64,000 nucleotides of DNA from Phaseolus vulgaris (lineage: Eukaryota > Streptophyta > Magnoliopsida > Fabales > Fabaceae): contig NC_023754.2 of the NCBI RefSeq assembly GCF_000499845.2, forward strand, positions 28,969,869 through 29,033,868. The letters run 5' to 3'. The position numbers were made by a program, and so were the translations under genes. Positions 62,106 through 64,000 of this stretch are shown piece by piece; the first letter of the stretch is position 1, and each line of letters starts with the position of its first letter. The notes beneath the pieces are model-generated. The model had not been told where the DNA came from and did no database searches. It saw nothing but the letters and a program-made list of their open reading frames with translations.

Positions 62106-64000
62106 CTAACTCTCTTGGATTTTCAATCACAGGCCATAATTAGTTTGTGTAGATGCGTAAATTCATTCAATTTTGAAAAGAAAAAAAAGGGGATAATTTT
62201 GTTTACATTCTCTTATGCTTTCACTTTCTTTTCAATATTCCTTTCTCATCTTACAATGTTGAGACCGAATGTTCTCTATCGAATAGCTCTGATGTCAATT
62301 TTAGAAATATATGAGTGTAAAGTAATATTATCTTTCACTATGAGGGTTTTTTCTTCTTTATACGGTTCTAATGGGTCTTACCTTGTCAGAATGACTAAGT
62401 CAAGTCTAATAGAAGTTTATTCTTGTTTTATAATTTTTAATTGGGATTAATGTTCTTAATGTGATGTGACGTGGACATTGGTTTTTATTGGTGACTGGCC
62501 GTTCAGACTTCTGATTTCAGGTATAAACTTTCCTTTCCCTCTCCTTGCTAATTGCAACCCCCTACTTACCCTTCTATTTGTTTAAATGATATATATGCAC
62601 ACTTAGTATTATAATTATTAAAGGATCAAAATGAAAAAGTTGGTCATCATCATATATAATGCTTTTGGTTTATTAATTGGAGTTGGTGGCTCTACCAATA
62701 TGGATTAGGTTTTCATTAGTTGTTGCCTCTTGTAAACACTTGTTTGTTACTTCCCTTTGCTTTTATGTGTTGCTTTGATGCTATTTATCTTAAACAAAGA
62801 TTATTGACTTTTTTAACAAAATAGGATGATTATCGAAATGGATAAACATGACTCATCACTAATTGCATTTTAACTGAAATAGTGTTTTTATTATTACTTG
62901 AAATCTGATTTCACTATTTTGGTAATTTTTTAAAAATTTTATTTATTCTGAAAATTAACCTATAAAATTACTCTAAAAAAACAAGTCTTTATCCCCTGTT
63001 TGCTTTCATGGATGTACTGTTCAAGAGGAAGGATGTGAGTGGATATCCATGGTTTGGATCAAGGGAAGTGAAGGAGAGGATATACCTGTGAACAGTAAAT
63101 ATCCTCTTCCCTCAAAATGAAGAGATGTAGAGGGAAAGTCATGTCAGCATCCCTAATTTCCAAATTTACCCTCATTTGAATGTATCACAATGCTTCATTT
63201 GAATGTATTAGTACTTAAAAAAATTTATTGTACAATGTTTTAAATATATATATATAATATTTAAAATGAAGAAACAAATCATAATAAATTTTAAAAAAGG
63301 TTTAAGTTTGTTTATTATTTTATAAAATATTATAAATCAGTGTAAAAAAAAAATATAGTTAAATAAAATCTTCCATTTATATATTAGTTATTAGAATAGA
63401 TCAGGATACCTATTTTTCAAGTTCTAATCAGATATTTTATTAAATGTGGTTGGATTTAGTATTTTTTTAAAGAAAAGAATATACTATATCTAATTAAAAT
63501 TGAAAATATTACCTGGGTTGGATCATGATCATCACCAAAAGATTATACTAAACATTTTTCATTTTATTTTATACTAAATATTTAATTTATTTAATACAAA
63601 AAAATTCCTAAAAACAATCCATCACTTAAAATAATTTTATTCTAACTTAAATTATTCATTAGAAATTGAAAATATAATTAATATATTTTCACGTATTTTT
63701 ACATAATTTATTAATAAAAACTACACTTTATTATAAATATTAGTTATTAAATAAATTTAACTAACACAAATATTTAATAAAACAAAATAATAATAATTAA
63801 TTATTAAACTATATCGAATTGTATTACTAATACATTTTTATCCTTATTTTTTATTATAATTTTTTATGGAATCCTTTTCTATGATTAATTATTTTTGTTA
63901 CTATTGTATTTTTTAGATTGCTTTATTATGAGGTTTTTTAATATTAAAAAATAGTAATTTTTTATTTATATAAGATGTGATTTATTTTTTAATTTTATAG
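62106..64000. other. 3' flank of the DUF707 gene and AT-rich intergenic DNA
   Basis: The first 400 bases are probably the DUF707 3' UTR. The open frame at 62115-62450 lies in it and is not supported. A less AT-rich stretch at about 62995-63170, with CCTGTTTGCTTTCATGG, TGGTTTGGATCAAGGG and GAAGTGAAGGAGAGG, may be one end of another MITE, but no partner end is found before the window closes. The remainder is AT-rich. Confidence 0.5.

Noticed and set aside
1..64000. Search by eye for CRISPR arrays, rRNA, tRNA and common conserved plant microRNAs
   Set aside because: None was recognised. The visual scan is not exhaustive for tRNAs or microRNA hairpins; a covariance-model scan would settle it.

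Overview
The window is nuclear DNA of a flowering plant. It is AT-rich, its genes are split by GT-AG introns, and its proteins belong to plant families. The style of the repeats, above all miniature LTR pieces carrying the CCCACATYG motif, suggests a legume, perhaps close to Phaseolus or Vigna. That placement is inference from sequence style; no search was run. I saw no tRNA, rRNA, CRISPR array, operon or bacterial feature.

Six protein-coding genes can be built exon by exon with intact reading frames. They are: (1) a small single-membrane-span plant protein of unknown function (2779-6416, +); (2) a Ser/Arg-rich protein with an MGCC acylation-type N-terminus (12347-13090, -); (3) a STRUBBELIG-family LRR receptor-like pseudokinase of 717 aa in 14 exons (24817-30866, +); (4) a katanin p80 WD40 subunit, KTN80, of 828 aa in 18 exons (36201-45146, +); (5) a SANT/Myb-like plus bromodomain protein of 467 aa in 5 exons (47937-51555, +); and (6) a DUF707 type II membrane protein of 407 aa in 15 coding exons (56024-62105, +). 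They share no obvious pathway, as is usual for neighbouring plant genes. The KTN80 product would act on cortical microtubules, the STRUBBELIG-like receptor at the plasma membrane, and the bromodomain protein on chromatin.

Between genes 1 and 3 lies about 18 kb of AT-rich DNA interrupted only by gene 2. It holds short non-autonomous transposons: a 315-bp Mutator-type MITE with a perfect 9-bp target duplication, a 360-bp hAT-type MITE with a perfect 8-bp duplication, two related Harbinger/Tourist-type elements in opposite orientation, and a GC-rich LTR-like island. The introns of genes 3, 4 and 6 and the flank of gene 4 also carry insertions. Three are 105-126-bp LTR-like pieces sharing termini. 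One is a 1.17-kb element in a DUF707 intron enclosing a GC-rich 26-bp tandem array.

I found no convincing new multi-gene system. The best leads are the 26-bp GC-rich array captured inside a transposon-like intron insert, the set of three miniature LTR-like insertions with common ends, a GC-AG intron in KTN80, and the degenerate catalytic residues of the receptor kinase.
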